This document shows positions 52,733 through 62,217 of a DNA stretch of 64,000 bases, piece after piece. Origin of the DNA: Bacteroides ovatus (lineage in GTDB: Bacteria; Bacteroidota; Bacteroidia; Bacteroidales; Bacteroidaceae); assembly GCF_001314995.1 (NCBI RefSeq), contig NZ_CP012938.1, forward strand, positions 5,146,001-5,210,000. Direction: 5' to 3'. A program made the position numbers and the translations under genes. The stretch's first letter is position 1; every line of letters starts with the position of its first letter. The notes under the pieces were generated by a model. It worked only from the letters and a program-made list of their open reading frames with translations, had not been told where the DNA came from and searched no databases.

Positions 52733-53752
52733 ATGAAAGAAATAGACTGGGCGAATCTGTCATTCGGATATATGAAGACAGATTACAATGTGAGAATCAA
52801 TTTCCGTAATGGTGCATGGGGAGAACTGGAGGTAAGCAGTGAAGAACATCTTAATTTGCACATGGCGGCAACCTGTTTACATTATGGTCAGGAAGCCTTT
52901 GAAGGGCTGAAAGCATTCCGTGGAAAAGATGGAAAAGTTCGTATTTTCCGTTTGGAAGAAAATGCTGCCCGTTTGCAATCTACTTGCCAGGGAATTCTGA
53001 TGGCAGAACTTCCGACAGAACGGTTCAAAGAAGCAATCCTGAAAGTGGTGAAGCTGAATGAACGTTTTATTCCTCCTTATGAAACCGGTGCTTCTCTTTA
53101 CATTCGTCCGCTGTTGATCGGAACAAGTGCCCAGGTAGGCGTGCATCCTGCGGAAGAGTATATGTTTGTGGTATTCGTAACTCCGGTAGGACCGTACTTC
53201 AAAGGTGGTTTCTCTACCAATCCGTACGTTATCATTCGTGAGTTCGATCGTGCCGCTCCTCATGGAACAGGTATTTATAAAGTGGGTGGTAACTATGCAG
53301 CCAGTCTTCGTGCTAACAAGAAAGCACATGATCTGGGCTATTCCTGCGAGTTCTACCTTGATGCAAAAGAAAAAAAATATATTGATGAATGTGGTGCTGC
53401 CAACTTCTTCGGTATTAAGGATAATACTTATATCACTCCGAAATCATCTTCTATCTTACCTTCTATTACCAATAAGAGCTTGATGCAGTTGGCAGAAGAC
53501 ATGGGTATCAAAGTGGAACGCCGTCCGATACCGGAAGAAGAACTGGAAACATTTGAAGAAGCTGGTGCTTGTGGTACTGCCGCAGTAATCAGCCCGATTC
53601 AGCGTATCGATGATTTGGAAAATGGAAAATCTTATGTGATTTCTAAAGACGGCAAGCCGGGACCTATCTGTACGAAATTGTATAATAAGTTGCGTGGAAT
53701 CCAGTATGGCGACGAACCGGATACACATGGCTGGGTGACGATTGTAGAGTAA
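52733..53752 (+). CDS. ilvE: Branched-chain amino acid aminotransferase
   Basis: 339 residues, PLP fold type IV. Interconverts Leu/Ile/Val and their 2-oxo acids. Visible are HYGQEAFEGLKAFRGKDG, the PLP-binding Lys in GIYKVGGNYAASL, ECGAANFF and GACGTAAVISPIQRI. Matches the long (about 340-residue) BCAT group rather than E. coli IlvE (309). 50 bases after xseB with no terminator seen. Confidence 0.95.
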   Translation: MKEIDWANLSFGYMKTDYNVRINFRNGAWGELEVSSEEHLNLHMAATCLHYGQEAFEGLKAFRGKDGKVRIFRLEENAARLQSTCQGILMAELPTERFKEAILKVVKLNERFIPPYETGASLYIRPLLIGTSAQVGVHPAEEYMFVVFVTPVGPYFKGGFSTNPYVIIREFDRAAPHGTGIYKVGGNYAASLRANKKAHDLGYSCEFYLDAKEKKYIDECGAANFFGIKDNTYITPKSSSILPSITNKSLMQLAEDMGIKVERRPIPEEELETFEEAGACGTAAVISPIQRIDDLENGKSYVISKDGKPGPICTKLYNKLRGIQYGDEPDTHGWVTIVE

Positions 53753-53797
53753 TTGTATATTATGAAATAACACATTTATCAATTAATATTATTCACT

Positions 53798-54421
53798 ATG
53801 TTAAAACTAAACTCAGAACTACGTGCGCAGGCGCGTGAGGCACTTCGAGGAAAGTGGCCTATGGCAGCCGTTGCTGCACTTATTTATTCAGCAATTGCCG
53901 GTGGATTATCTGCTATTCCTGTGATTGGCGGATTATGTTCATTATTTGTTGGACTTCCGGTTGCATACGGCTTTACTATTGTAATGCTTGGCGTATGTAG
54001 AGGCAAAGACATTGATTTTGGTGTTTTGTTCGAAGGCTTCCAGGATTATGGACGTATTTTTGTAACTATGTTGCTTCAGGCTGTCTATACAATTTTGTGG
54101 TCACTGTTGCTGGTTATACCGGGTATCATTAAGTCTTATTCTTATGCAATGACATCTTTTATCTTGAAAGATGAACCGGAAATGAAAAACAATGCAGCTA
54201 TTGAGAAAAGTATGGCTATGATGGAAGGGAACAAGATGAAGCTGTTCATGCTTGATTTAAGTTTCATTGGCTGGGCTATTCTTTGTATTTTCACTTTGGG
54301 TATTGGACTTCTTTTCCTGCAACCGTATGTTGCTATTTCGCGTGCTGCTTTCTATGAGGATTTGAAAGCACAACAAGGCGGAAGTGTAGAGGTAAACGTT
54401 GAAGTGAATGTTGAGATTTAA
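53798..54421 (+). CDS. DUF975 family membrane protein
   Basis: 207 residues. Opens with the DUF975 pattern LNSELRAQAREALRGKWPMAA, followed by about five hydrophobic helices (LIYSAIAGGLSAIPVIGG, YTILWSLLLVIPGIIKSYSYAM, LSFIGWAILCIFTLGIGLLF) and SRAAFYEDLKA near the end. The last 15 residues are a repeat of V-E-V-N. Function unknown; followed by a terminator. Confidence 0.88.
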   Translation: MLKLNSELRAQAREALRGKWPMAAVAALIYSAIAGGLSAIPVIGGLCSLFVGLPVAYGFTIVMLGVCRGKDIDFGVLFEGFQDYGRIFVTMLLQAVYTILWSLLLVIPGIIKSYSYAMTSFILKDEPEMKNNAAIEKSMAMMEGNKMKLFMLDLSFIGWAILCIFTLGIGLLFLQPYVAISRAAFYEDLKAQQGGSVEVNVEVNVEI

Positions 54422-54446
54422 TTAGACGAATCATTCAGTACTATAG

Positions 54447-54486
54447 AAGAATGGAGCATAGAGAAATCTGTGCTCCATTTCTTTTT
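54447..54486 (+). terminator. Terminator after the DUF975 gene
   Basis: ATGGAGCA (54451-54458) pairs with TGCTCCAT (54471-54478), then TTCTTTTT. The T tract runs into the -33 box of the trmB promoter. Confidence 0.75.
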
Positions 54487-54514
54487 GTCGGTTGCTTCAA
54501 AATCAGTACCTTTG
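54484..54514 (+). promoter_or_regulatory. Promoter of trmB
   Basis: TTTG (54484-54487), 19 bases, TACCTTTG (54507-54514): full consensus, 19 bases before the ATG. Confidence 0.85.
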
Positions 54515-54533
54515 CGACCTAATCAGGATTGAT

Positions 54534-55292
54534 ATGGGAAAGAATAAATTAGAAAAGTTTGCCGATATGGCGAGTTATCCGCACGTGTTCGAATATCCTT
54601 ATTCGGCGGTAGATAACGTGCCTTTTGGCATGAAAGGGAAATGGCACAAGGAGTTTTTTAAAAACGATCATCCGATTGTGCTCGAGTTGGGTTGCGGACG
54701 TGGTGAGTATACTGTTGGCCTGGGTAAGATGTTTCCCGAAAAGAACTTTATAGCAGTGGATATAAAAGGCGCCCGTATGTGGACGGGAGCAACGGAGTCA
54801 TTACAGGCCGGAATGAAGAATGTCGCTTTCCTGCGTACCAATATTGAAATCATCGAGCGTTTTTTTGCTGAAGGCGAAGTGAGTGAAATATGGCTTACCT
54901 TCTCTGACCCGCAAATGAAGAAAGCAACCAAGCGACTGACTTCTACCTATTTTATGGAAAGGTATCGCAAATTTTTGCAACCGAATGGTATTATCCACCT
55001 GAAAACGGACAGCAACTTTATGTTTACCTATACAAAATACATGATTGAGGCGAACAAACTTCCGGTTGAGTTTATGACTGAAGATTTATATCATTCTGAT
55101 CTGGTAGATAATATTCTCGGTATTAAAACCTATTATGAACAACAATGGCTGGATCGTGGTTTAGATATAAAGTATATCAAATTCCGGCTTCCGCAGGAAG
55201 GTAAACTGCAAGAGCCGGATGTAGAAATAGAGCTTGATCCCTATCGTAGCTACAACCGCAGCAAGCGTAGCGGTCTAAGTACAAGCAAATAG
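54534..55292 (+). CDS. trmB: tRNA (guanine-N7-)-methyltransferase TrmB
   Basis: 252 residues from ATG 54534 ([22 protein letters not shown]); the in-frame extension upstream lies in the promoter. SAM-binding motif [12 protein letters not shown] and the TrmB motif as [16 protein letters not shown] (usual FPDPWPKxRHxKRR is partly changed), then [13 protein letters not shown]. Methylates G46 of tRNA. Probably monocistronic or with the following Mrp gene. Confidence 0.93.
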   Translation: MGKNKLEKFADMASYPHVFEYPYSAVDNVPFGMKGKWHKEFFKNDHPIVLELGCGRGEYTVGLGKMFPEKNFIAVDIKGARMWTGATESLQAGMKNVAFLRTNIEIIERFFAEGEVSEIWLTFSDPQMKKATKRLTSTYFMERYRKFLQPNGIIHLKTDSNFMFTYTKYMIEANKLPVEFMTEDLYHSDLVDNILGIKTYYEQQWLDRGLDIKYIKFRLPQEGKLQEPDVEIELDPYRSYNRSKRSGLSTSK

Positions 55293-55382
55293 CTTGCCGG
55301 GACAATCACCCTAAAGTGAACCGGCAGCCATCTGAATAGTGACTTTAAATAGTAATTTGTAAATCGTCAAATAGTAAATAAA

Positions 55383-56483
55383 ATGACTCTCTATCCTAAA
55401 TTGATATTGGATGCATTGGCAACGGTGCGTTATCCCGGTACGGGAAAGAATTTGGTGGAAGCGGAGATGGTTGCCGATAATCTCCGTATTGATGGTATGA
55501 CTGTCAGCTTTTCATTGATCTTTGAGAAACCGACTGATCCGTTTATGAAATCAATGTTGAAAGCTGCGGAAACAGCTATTCATACGTATGTCTCTCCTGA
55601 TGTGCAGGTAACAATCACAGCAGAGAGTAAGCAAGCCGCTCGTCCGGAAGTTGGCAAGCTCCTTCCACAAGTGAAGAATATAGTCGGTATATCTTCCGGT
55701 AAAGGTGGAGTAGGTAAGTCTACGGTGTCTGCGAACTTGGCAGTTGCTTTGGCTAAATTAGGCTATAAGGTTGGCTTGCTCGATGCTGATATTTTCGGTC
55801 CTTCCATGCCTAAGATGTTTCAGGTGGAGGATGCACGCCCCTATGCTGAACGTATAGATGGTCGTGACATGATTATTCCGGTAGAGAAGTATGGCGTGAA
55901 ATTATTGTCTATCGGTTTCTTTGTCGATCCGGATCAGGCAACTTTGTGGCGTGGCGGAATGGCAAGTAATGCGTTGAAACAGTTGATAGCTGATGCAGCC
56001 TGGGGAGATTTGGATTATTTCCTGATAGACCTTCCTCCCGGAACCAGTGACATTCATTTGACGGTTGTTCAAACATTAGCCATGACAGGAGCGATTGTTG
56101 TCAGTACTCCGCAAGCGGTTGCTTTGGCAGATGCCCGTAAGGGAATCAATATGTTCACCAACGATAAGGTAAATGTACCTATTCTCGGTTTGGTTGAGAA
56201 TATGGCTTGGTTTACTCCCGCTGAACTACCCGAGAATAAATACTATATCTTTGGTAAAGAAGGTGCCAAGAAACTGGCTGAAGAAATGAATGTTCCTTTG
56301 TTGGGGCAGATTCCTATCGTGCAAAGCATCTGTGAAGGAGGAGATAATGGTACTCCCGTTGCATTGGATGAAGACTCCGTGACCGGACGCGCTTTCTTAT
56401 CCCTGGCTGCCAGTGTTGTTCGTCAGGTAGATCGCCGGAATGTAGAGATGGCTCCGACTCAAATCGTGGAAATGCATAAATAA
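55383..56483 (+). CDS. Mrp/ApbC-type Fe-S cluster carrier ATPase
   Basis: 366 residues. N-terminal MIP18/DUF59 domain (about 1-85), then a deviant Walker A P-loop in GISSGKGGVGKSTVSANLA, DADIFGPSMP, the IDLPPGTSDIHLT segment and ENMAWF. Delivers Fe-S clusters to apoproteins. The CxxC of some Mrp proteins is not seen at the usual place (ENMAWFTPAELPENKYYIFG), as in other Bacteroidetes Mrp proteins. Followed by a strong hairpin terminator. Confidence 0.93.
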   Translation: MTLYPKLILDALATVRYPGTGKNLVEAEMVADNLRIDGMTVSFSLIFEKPTDPFMKSMLKAAETAIHTYVSPDVQVTITAESKQAARPEVGKLLPQVKNIVGISSGKGGVGKSTVSANLAVALAKLGYKVGLLDADIFGPSMPKMFQVEDARPYAERIDGRDMIIPVEKYGVKLLSIGFFVDPDQATLWRGGMASNALKQLIADAAWGDLDYFLIDLPPGTSDIHLTVVQTLAMTGAIVVSTPQAVALADARKGINMFTNDKVNVPILGLVENMAWFTPAELPENKYYIFGKEGAKKLAEEMNVPLLGQIPIVQSICEGGDNGTPVALDEDSVTGRAFLSLAASVVRQVDRRNVEMAPTQIVEMHK

Positions 56484-56535
56484 ATGGAATCTGGAGTTGG
56501 ATAGCTTTGCAGTAAGTTATCCATAGGATATAGAG

Positions 56536-56580
56536 CGAGCCTCTGTAGTCTTTTCAAAGACTATGGAGGCTCGTTTATTT
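56536..56580 (+). terminator. Terminator after the Mrp gene
   Basis: CGAGCCTCTGTAGTCTTT pairs with AAAGACTATGGAGGCTCG (one mismatch), then TTTATTTATT. Confidence 0.8.
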
Positions 56581-56624
56581 ATTAGGATCATATAGAATCC
56601 GTTGTTGGCGGATTCTCTTCTACA

Positions 56625-56707
56625 AAATAGTGACGCTATCCAATATAAATAGTGACGGTATATGACAACGATACCGTCACTATCCTAAGCATATACCGTC
56701 ACTATTT
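56625..56707. repeat. ATAGTGACGGTAT repeat cluster, direct and inverted
   Basis: AAATAGTGACGGTATAT (56647-56663) and ATATACCGTCACTATTT (56691-56707) are exact inverses. A further inverted copy, GATACCGTCACTAT, is at about 56670 and a direct variant, AAATAGTGACGCTAT, at about 56625. Confidence 0.8.
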
Positions 56708-56790
56708 TTTCTATATCAATCAGGGGTCTTGCATTTATTTATGGCGTATATCAACAACGATTTCTGCTTGATCTATTTTTTACGTTTGAA

Positions 56791-58704
56791 TTATTTATTC
56801 AAAGCTTTCATGAGTTCTTTTTTCATGGTGTCTACTCCGGGAAATCCAGTTTGTTTGAAGGTGATATTACCCTCCGGATCAACAACAAAATAAGTGGGAA
56901 CTCCTCGGATATTGAAGTTGGACATTAGAAAGCTCCATTGCTCATTTGTCACACGGAAATGCTCACCATGAATATCGGTAATCATGTTTTCCCAGGTACC
57001 TTTGGGGGAAGTTTCGCCTGTGATGTAGAGGTAGATAATATCCTTGTCTTTTAATTCCTCTTTCATTGGAGTGATGGCTTTATTAGCTGTGCGACAAGGG
57101 CCACACCATGTTGCCCAAAAATCAACTAACAGTGTGTGTCCCCGGAATTTAGAGATAATGGATGGGAATAAATCTTCATTGGAGACTTGTCCTGTCTCGT
57201 TAACAGTGAAGCCTGTCTTTCTTTTGTTTAATTCTATCTTTTTTATTATCTCTTTGTTAACTTGAGTAAGCATCTCTGCATATACCGGGGAAGAAAAAGT
57301 CTTTAATTCAACATTCTGTTCTGCTGTTAACGGGGTAAAATCCTTAATGGATTGATATAGCTTATTAAATTTAATGTTATCGAATAGAGGTCCCTGTCCC
57401 GTTCTTAGTGTCTCTTTAAGTACATCTAAAGAATTCGGCAGAAAGTTTATTAAATATATCGTTGACGCGTAATATTTGCCGTATAAAGCTTTAAGAGTGT
57501 TGATAGAACTGAATTCCTTCAGTATGTCATAGTAGCCTTTAGGAGTATCGATGCGGGTATTATAAAAATAATCATCAGCCTGCTCTCTATTCAGTTTGTT
57601 AACAGCAATATGTGCTGATTTTAGTTCTCTCTCCGTCATGGCGATTTTGCCGGTCGCATCCAGGTCTACCAGGATATTTAATAGCTCTTTGCACGCATTG
57701 CTGTATGGGGATTGCGCAATTTCTTTTCGAACGGATGGAAGGCGCTCAAGTACATAAGCTTTATATTCATCTGCACTTTTCCCGACAATGTCATTGTACA
57801 TATCCATGTAATAAACGCTTTTTAATACAATATCTATATCTACTGAAGCTAATTCTTGTTGTAGGCTAGCCAGATAACCATTGAAGTATACAGGCTCTCC
57901 ATACGTTTTATCTTTTCTTTGTAGATGTGCTTGTCTGCGGCAAAGTTCCTTTGTATTTATAATGAGTGATGTCTCTTCATTGGGAGCTATCAGACATTCA
58001 ATCCAACCAAAAGGAAATTCCAATGCTACGCTTGTGACAGATGCAACCTTTACTTCCGCCAGGAAAGTGCCGTCCTCCTTGATTTTTATGATATTCTGTT
58101 CGTTGTGGATATTCAGTGCAGGACTTTCTATGTGCATCTTCACTTGCTTTATCATCTCTTTTTGATAGTCTAGTATTTTTCCTTTAAGGGTGGCAGTTCC
58201 ATAGACTAACTTAGGAGTCGGCAATATCGCTTTCTTATTTATTTTGTGCACGACTGCTTCTTTGGGAAGTTTCTGTTTATAGAATGCGTCCTTATCCAGT
58301 TGTATGCCCCATATCTTATATGCTCCGTCAAAATCCCCTTCTGAGAAGTCCAGACTGGTTACATTTTCGGGTATGGGAGGAAATTGTAATTGGAATTCCG
58401 CTTCTCCTGATTCCGGCATCCAGAACTCTTTATCTAATGTGATTCCAACTCCTCTTCGAATGGGATAAAGCATTCCATTGTTGTCTTTCAGGAAACTGCC
58501 CGTAGCTATTTTTATCCAATATTTAGGATGATAGAAAGCCTTTATATACACTGTTGTCACTGTATCACTCATGACAATTTTATCGACCTCAATACTATTG
58601 GAACTCCATGCAAGAAAAGGAGGACGCTCGATCACTCTGTCTTTGGCTTGTATGGTGCAGGTTATGCAGAATATCAAACCGATAATCCATACGAATCTTT
58701 TCAT
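56791..58704 (-). CDS. Secreted TlpA-type thioredoxin with long N-terminal region
   Basis: 637 residues. Signal peptide (IIGLIFCITCTIQA). About 25-190 is a beta-rich module (SDTVTTVYIKAFYHPKYWIK); 190-470 is uncharacterised, with a carboxypeptidase-regulatory-like start (GTATLKGKILDYQKEMIKQVKM). The C-terminal 150 residues are thioredoxin-fold with WATWCGPCRTANK and GVPTYFVVDPEGNI. Such large DUF-thioredoxin fusions are common in Bacteroides and thought to act on periplasmic disulfides; the partner is unknown. Stands alone on the minus strand. Confidence 0.85.
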   Translation of the reverse strand: MKRFVWIIGLIFCITCTIQAKDRVIERPPFLAWSSNSIEVDKIVMSDTVTTVYIKAFYHPKYWIKIATGSFLKDNNGMLYPIRRGVGITLDKEFWMPESGEAEFQLQFPPIPENVTSLDFSEGDFDGAYKIWGIQLDKDAFYKQKLPKEAVVHKINKKAILPTPKLVYGTATLKGKILDYQKEMIKQVKMHIESPALNIHNEQNIIKIKEDGTFLAEVKVASVTSVALEFPFGWIECLIAPNEETSLIINTKELCRRQAHLQRKDKTYGEPVYFNGYLASLQQELASVDIDIVLKSVYYMDMYNDIVGKSADEYKAYVLERLPSVRKEIAQSPYSNACKELLNILVDLDATGKIAMTERELKSAHIAVNKLNREQADDYFYNTRIDTPKGYYDILKEFSSINTLKALYGKYYASTIYLINFLPNSLDVLKETLRTGQGPLFDNIKFNKLYQSIKDFTPLTAEQNVELKTFSSPVYAEMLTQVNKEIIKKIELNKRKTGFTVNETGQVSNEDLFPSIISKFRGHTLLVDFWATWCGPCRTANKAITPMKEELKDKDIIYLYITGETSPKGTWENMITDIHGEHFRVTNEQWSFLMSNFNIRGVPTYFVVDPEGNITFKQTGFPGVDTMKKELMKALNK

Positions 58705-58893
58705 GTGAATAATGTTTTATTACACGAACAAATATAAGGATCTTTTTATAACTATCCTTGTAAAAAACTAAAAAAGAAATGATTTTTTTGTACTGGAGAA
58801 GGATATATCCGGCTCCGGGGAGAAAGGTGTTTCCCACCGATGAACGCCCCGTTCCTCACCGATGAGGAAAGGGGGCGGCACCGGAGAGAGAAA

Positions 58894-60711
58894 TTACTGT
58901 AACCTGAATACGATAGGAATGGTATACTTGACAGAAACAGGTTGTCCTTTTTGCATTCCTGGTTCCCATTTAGGCATATTACCCACTACGCGTACGGCTT
59001 CTGCATCCAGTGACGGAGATACACTGCGTAAGACTTTGATATTCGACAAACTTCCGTCTTTACTAATAACCATCTGTATGATGACTCTGCCTTGCTCCTT
59101 ACTTTTTTGAGCGATGACGGGATATTTGATACTTCTAGCCAGATATTGGAACAGACCGGCTTGTCCTCCCGGAAATTTAGGCATTACTTCTACCATGGTG
59201 AATACTTCGTCTTCATTTTCTCCTTTTACACTGCCTCCCTCTGGGGTTGGATCATCTTTTGCAGCATAGCCCACCACCACTACTTCATCCATGTCGGACT
59301 GCTTTACTTCTTCTGCTTTGGGAAGTTCAGGACCGGATAGCCGAAAAGCAACAGGAACTGTAAATTTCACGTTCACTGCTTCCCCCCTTTGTTTGCCGGG
59401 TTTCCATTTGGGCATGGCGGCAATTACACGCATGGCTTCCTTGTCGAGATACGGATTGACACTTCGCTCCACTTTCGTATCGGCTATGCTTCCGTCCTTT
59501 TTGACAGTAAAGCTTACAATCACACGTCCTTGTGCACCGATTGCATGTGCTTCAGCCGGATATCTGACGTTCTTCGATAAGTAGTCCATCAGTGCCTGTA
59601 CTCCTCCCGGAAAATCCGGCATTTCTTCTACAACCTGGAAGACAACGGAATCTGGTACACTTTTGATTTGAGTTTCCGCCATTTCCTTTTCTTGCTTATC
59701 CCGTGGAAGTGTAGTTCCTTGAATATCTTCTGTAGGAAGTTCCGGAATATCCGTAGTTTCAGCTTGCATGGCAACTTCTTCTGTTGCTTGTCCCATCATT
59801 TCTTTGGCAAATTTTTCAGTGGTACGTGCTACCATTTCGATGTTACTGACAATCATTAAGATAGCAGCCAAGGGAAGAAACATCAGATATTTTGTCCTTC
59901 CTATTTCTTTCGTTCTTCGTTTATTCATCATTTTAATACGATTTTTGAGTGGTAAAACATTGAAACTATTTGATAAATTTGCTGCAGCCTTGTGATGTGC
60001 CAGTCCCAACAAATGGTACTGGTATGATTTACTATCATGCCCCGTCTCTAATACACGGTGATCTGCCATGTATTCGAGGTTTCCTCTGACTTCCCGTTTC
60101 ATCAGCCAGATAAATGGATTGAACCAGCAAAAGATACACATTATCTCGCTGATAAGCACGTCTACCGAATGGTATTGACGGGCGTGGGTCTCTTCATGAG
60201 TAATAATTTCACTGATTTCAGATTCCGTATGTGATTGTGGGTGTATGAATATCCAGTGGAAGAAAGAAAAAGGGCCGGTTTTTTTCTTTAATAGATGTAC
60301 GCGTACTCCTTGTATCTTGCTTTTTGAGCATTGGAAGTGTAATCGGATGATGCTGCCCAGTTGTACGAAGAAACGTGTGGCTAGTAATAACATTCCGCTC
60401 CAATAGATAACTTTCGCGAGCTGCATGATAAACTCTTGCCAGTTCATTACAGGCTCTTGTAAAGGAGTAACTACTTGCTCCGGAAGGATGATGGTTGCAT
60501 AAAGATCTGCCATTGCCACCATTGGTTCGTGAGCTTTTATCCATCCCTGAATATTCAGTAAAGGATAAAGCATGGAGATGGCAAAGAAACATAGCAAAGC
60601 CATCCTACGCCAATGGAAGAAGGTGTCTTTATGGAAAAACAACCGATAGAATGCATAGAACAGAGCTATCGCTACATTTATCTTTAGAAAATAAGCTAGT
60701 TCCGGAGTCAT
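58894..60711 (-). CDS. M56 (BlaR1-like) membrane peptidase fused to two TonB C-terminal domains
   Basis: 605 residues. About 1-300: membrane-embedded M56 metallopeptidase with four hydrophobic helices and the zinc motif HEETH at 172-176 (EIITHEETHARQYHSVDVLISEI). A single helix at about 288-305 leads to a periplasmic part with two TonB_C domains (about 360-455 and 505-605, each starting EEMPDFPGG / EVMPKFPGG and ending IPIVFRLQ-like). Between them at 475-485 is DEVVVVGYAAK, like the plug motif of SusC receptors. Likely a sensor acting with the adjacent BlaI repressor (18 bases upstream), possibly touching TonB-dependent receptors. Confidence 0.9.
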   Translation of the reverse strand: MTPELAYFLKINVAIALFYAFYRLFFHKDTFFHWRRMALLCFFAISMLYPLLNIQGWIKAHEPMVAMADLYATIILPEQVVTPLQEPVMNWQEFIMQLAKVIYWSGMLLLATRFFVQLGSIIRLHFQCSKSKIQGVRVHLLKKKTGPFSFFHWIFIHPQSHTESEISEIITHEETHARQYHSVDVLISEIMCIFCWFNPFIWLMKREVRGNLEYMADHRVLETGHDSKSYQYHLLGLAHHKAAANLSNSFNVLPLKNRIKMMNKRRTKEIGRTKYLMFLPLAAILMIVSNIEMVARTTEKFAKEMMGQATEEVAMQAETTDIPELPTEDIQGTTLPRDKQEKEMAETQIKSVPDSVVFQVVEEMPDFPGGVQALMDYLSKNVRYPAEAHAIGAQGRVIVSFTVKKDGSIADTKVERSVNPYLDKEAMRVIAAMPKWKPGKQRGEAVNVKFTVPVAFRLSGPELPKAEEVKQSDMDEVVVVGYAAKDDPTPEGGSVKGENEDEVFTMVEVMPKFPGGQAGLFQYLARSIKYPVIAQKSKEQGRVIIQMVISKDGSLSNIKVLRSVSPSLDAEAVRVVGNMPKWEPGMQKGQPVSVKYTIPIVFRLQ

Positions 60712-60729
60712 GGTGATGAATGTTTTCTA

Positions 60730-61095
60730 TTAATTTTCTTTTCCTTTTTCAATGAGTTCGATAATATCTTTGAGATCATCGGTCGAAATTTTCTGGTCTT
60801 TGGCAAAGAAAGAAACCATTTCTTTGTAAGAGTTCTCAAAGTAGTTACGAACTACGCCACTCATAAAATGGCGTTTATATTCATTTTCGCGAATGGCAGG
60901 AGTATATTGGTAGGTATTACCCACACGTTTCGGTGTGACATATCCTTTCCGCTCGAGGTTCTTTACGATAGATGCTACTGTGGTATAAGGAGGTGTCGGT
61001 TGCGTATACTTTGCAACAATGTCTTTTACGAAACAGCATTGTAACTCCCAAATGTAGATCATTACTTCTTCTTCTTGTATAGTTAACTTTTCCAT
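60730..61095 (-). CDS. BlaI/MecI/CopY family transcriptional repressor
   Basis: 121 residues. Winged helix in the first ~80 (LTIQEEEVMIYIWELQCCFVKDIVAKY, PPYTTVASIVKNLERKGYVTPKRVGNTYQYTP), then the dimerisation tail. The segment around RVGNTYQYTPAI is where M56 partners cleave in BlaI/MecI. First gene of the pair; the operator-like repeats upstream suggest autoregulation. The regulon is unknown. Confidence 0.93.
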   Translation of the reverse strand: MEKLTIQEEEVMIYIWELQCCFVKDIVAKYTQPTPPYTTVASIVKNLERKGYVTPKRVGNTYQYTPAIRENEYKRHFMSGVVRNYFENSYKEMVSFFAKDQKISTDDLKDIIELIEKGKEN

Positions 61096-61110
61096 GGAGA
61101 TGTTGTTTAA

Positions 61111-61148
61111 TTACGAATACTTCGCAAATCTACGAATATTTCGTAAAC
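61111..61148 (-). promoter_or_regulatory. blaI-type promoter with operator-like repeats
   Basis: Minus-strand -7 box TAGATTTG (61132 to 61125) is flanked by TTACGAATACTTCG (61111-61124) and TACGAATATTTCGTAA (61131-61146), two copies of one half-palindromic motif; the second contains ACGAATATTTCGT. Likely binding sites of the repressor encoded just downstream. Confidence 0.6.
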
Positions 61149-61484
61149 AAGCAATAGCTAGTCGGTTAATAATTGTAAATGTATAAATCTTGCAAGAATA
61201 TTTTAATTGCATTGTTATTCGGAAATTATTTAAGCATAAAAAAAGACCGGATGAACATTATTTTTTTCTATATAGTCACTCTTTAATAACCTTTATGCAA
61301 AAAATAGACTATCAAGGATTTTTTTATATAAAATAAATGAAATATATTTGCGGCTACAAAATATACGTTAAATACGGAAGGGTGTGTTTCAATACTTTAA
61401 CCGGTTGCGAATAATTCCCCACACTTCAAACAGAACTATTAACTAACAATGCCAACCAAAGGGAAGAGGAAGGCAAACTAAAAA
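61149..61484. other. Divergent intergenic region between blaI-type gene and OMP gene
   Basis: AT-rich; a TATATTTG -7 box at 61343-61350 precedes the OMP gene by 135 bases. No other gene or repeat seen. Confidence 0.5.
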
Positions 61485-62063
61485 ATGAATGATATGAAAA
61501 AAGGTTTGATTTTTGTGCTATTTGCACTTGTTTCTATCGTTTCTTATTCTCAGATTTCTTGGAATGCCAAAGTTGGTATGAACATGAGTAACTTTACTGG
61601 GGATATGGATACTGACATGAGGATTGGATTCAATGTAGGCGTTGGCATGGAATATCAGTTCTCTGATATGTGGTCTATTCAACCTTCGTTGATGTTCACT
61701 CAAAAAGGTGCTAAACAGGATGAAGTGAAAATGAATCCAATGTATTTGGAGATTCCGGTATTGGCTGCTGCAAGATTTGCAATTGCTGATAACCAGAATA
61801 TTGTAGTGAAAGCTGGTCCTTATTTTGCATTTGGTATTGCTGGTAAGTGTAAAATTGGTGATGAAAAAATTGATTTCTTTGGTGACGGTGATGATCAATT
61901 TGGAGCAAAAAGATTTGATGCAGGTCTCGGTGTAGGCGTTGCTTATGAAATTAATAAATTCTTTATTGACTTATCAGGAGAATTTGGTTTGGCTAAATTG
62001 GCTGATGGTGACGGTGCACCGAAGAACATGAACTTCTCTATTGGCGTAGGTTACAAGTTCTAA
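61485..62063 (+). CDS. Outer-membrane beta-barrel protein (PorT/OMP_b-brl_2 type)
   Basis: 192 residues from ATG 61485, or 189 from the Met at codon 4. Signal peptide (LIFVLFALVSIVSYSQ), then alternating beta-strands of a small eight-stranded barrel: ISWNAKVGMNMSNFTGD, WSIQPSLMFTQKGA, MYLEIPVLAAARF, VVKAGPYFAFGIAG, FIDLSGEFGLAKL, ending NFSIGVGYKF with a C-terminal Phe. Own promoter and terminator; divergent from the BlaI/M56 pair, which may control it. Confidence 0.9.
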   Translation: MNDMKKGLIFVLFALVSIVSYSQISWNAKVGMNMSNFTGDMDTDMRIGFNVGVGMEYQFSDMWSIQPSLMFTQKGAKQDEVKMNPMYLEIPVLAAARFAIADNQNIVVKAGPYFAFGIAGKCKIGDEKIDFFGDGDDQFGAKRFDAGLGVGVAYEINKFFIDLSGEFGLAKLADGDGAPKNMNFSIGVGYKF

Positions 62064-62091
62064 ACTTATTATACTCTCTTTATAATATCTC

Positions 62092-62137
62092 TAAAATCCC
62101 TCGTTCTATACTCTCTTGGAACGGGGGATTTTTTTAT
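62092..62137 (+). terminator. Terminator after the OMP gene
   Basis: AAATCCCTCGTTC (62094-62106) pairs with GAACGGGGGATTT (62119-62131), then T4. Confidence 0.85.
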
Positions 62138-62217
62138 ATCCTTATTAATAAAAAGAAAAACGGCATATCCCATTGAAAGGATACACCGTTAATTCTCTCT
62201 CTTGTAATTCTTACTCA

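Larger units (their letters stand above)
56484..56790. other. Gene-free region with terminator and inverted repeats
   Basis: Terminator hairpin at 56536-56580 and repeats at 56625-56707; no gene. It separates Mrp from the converging TlpA-type gene. Confidence 0.65.
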
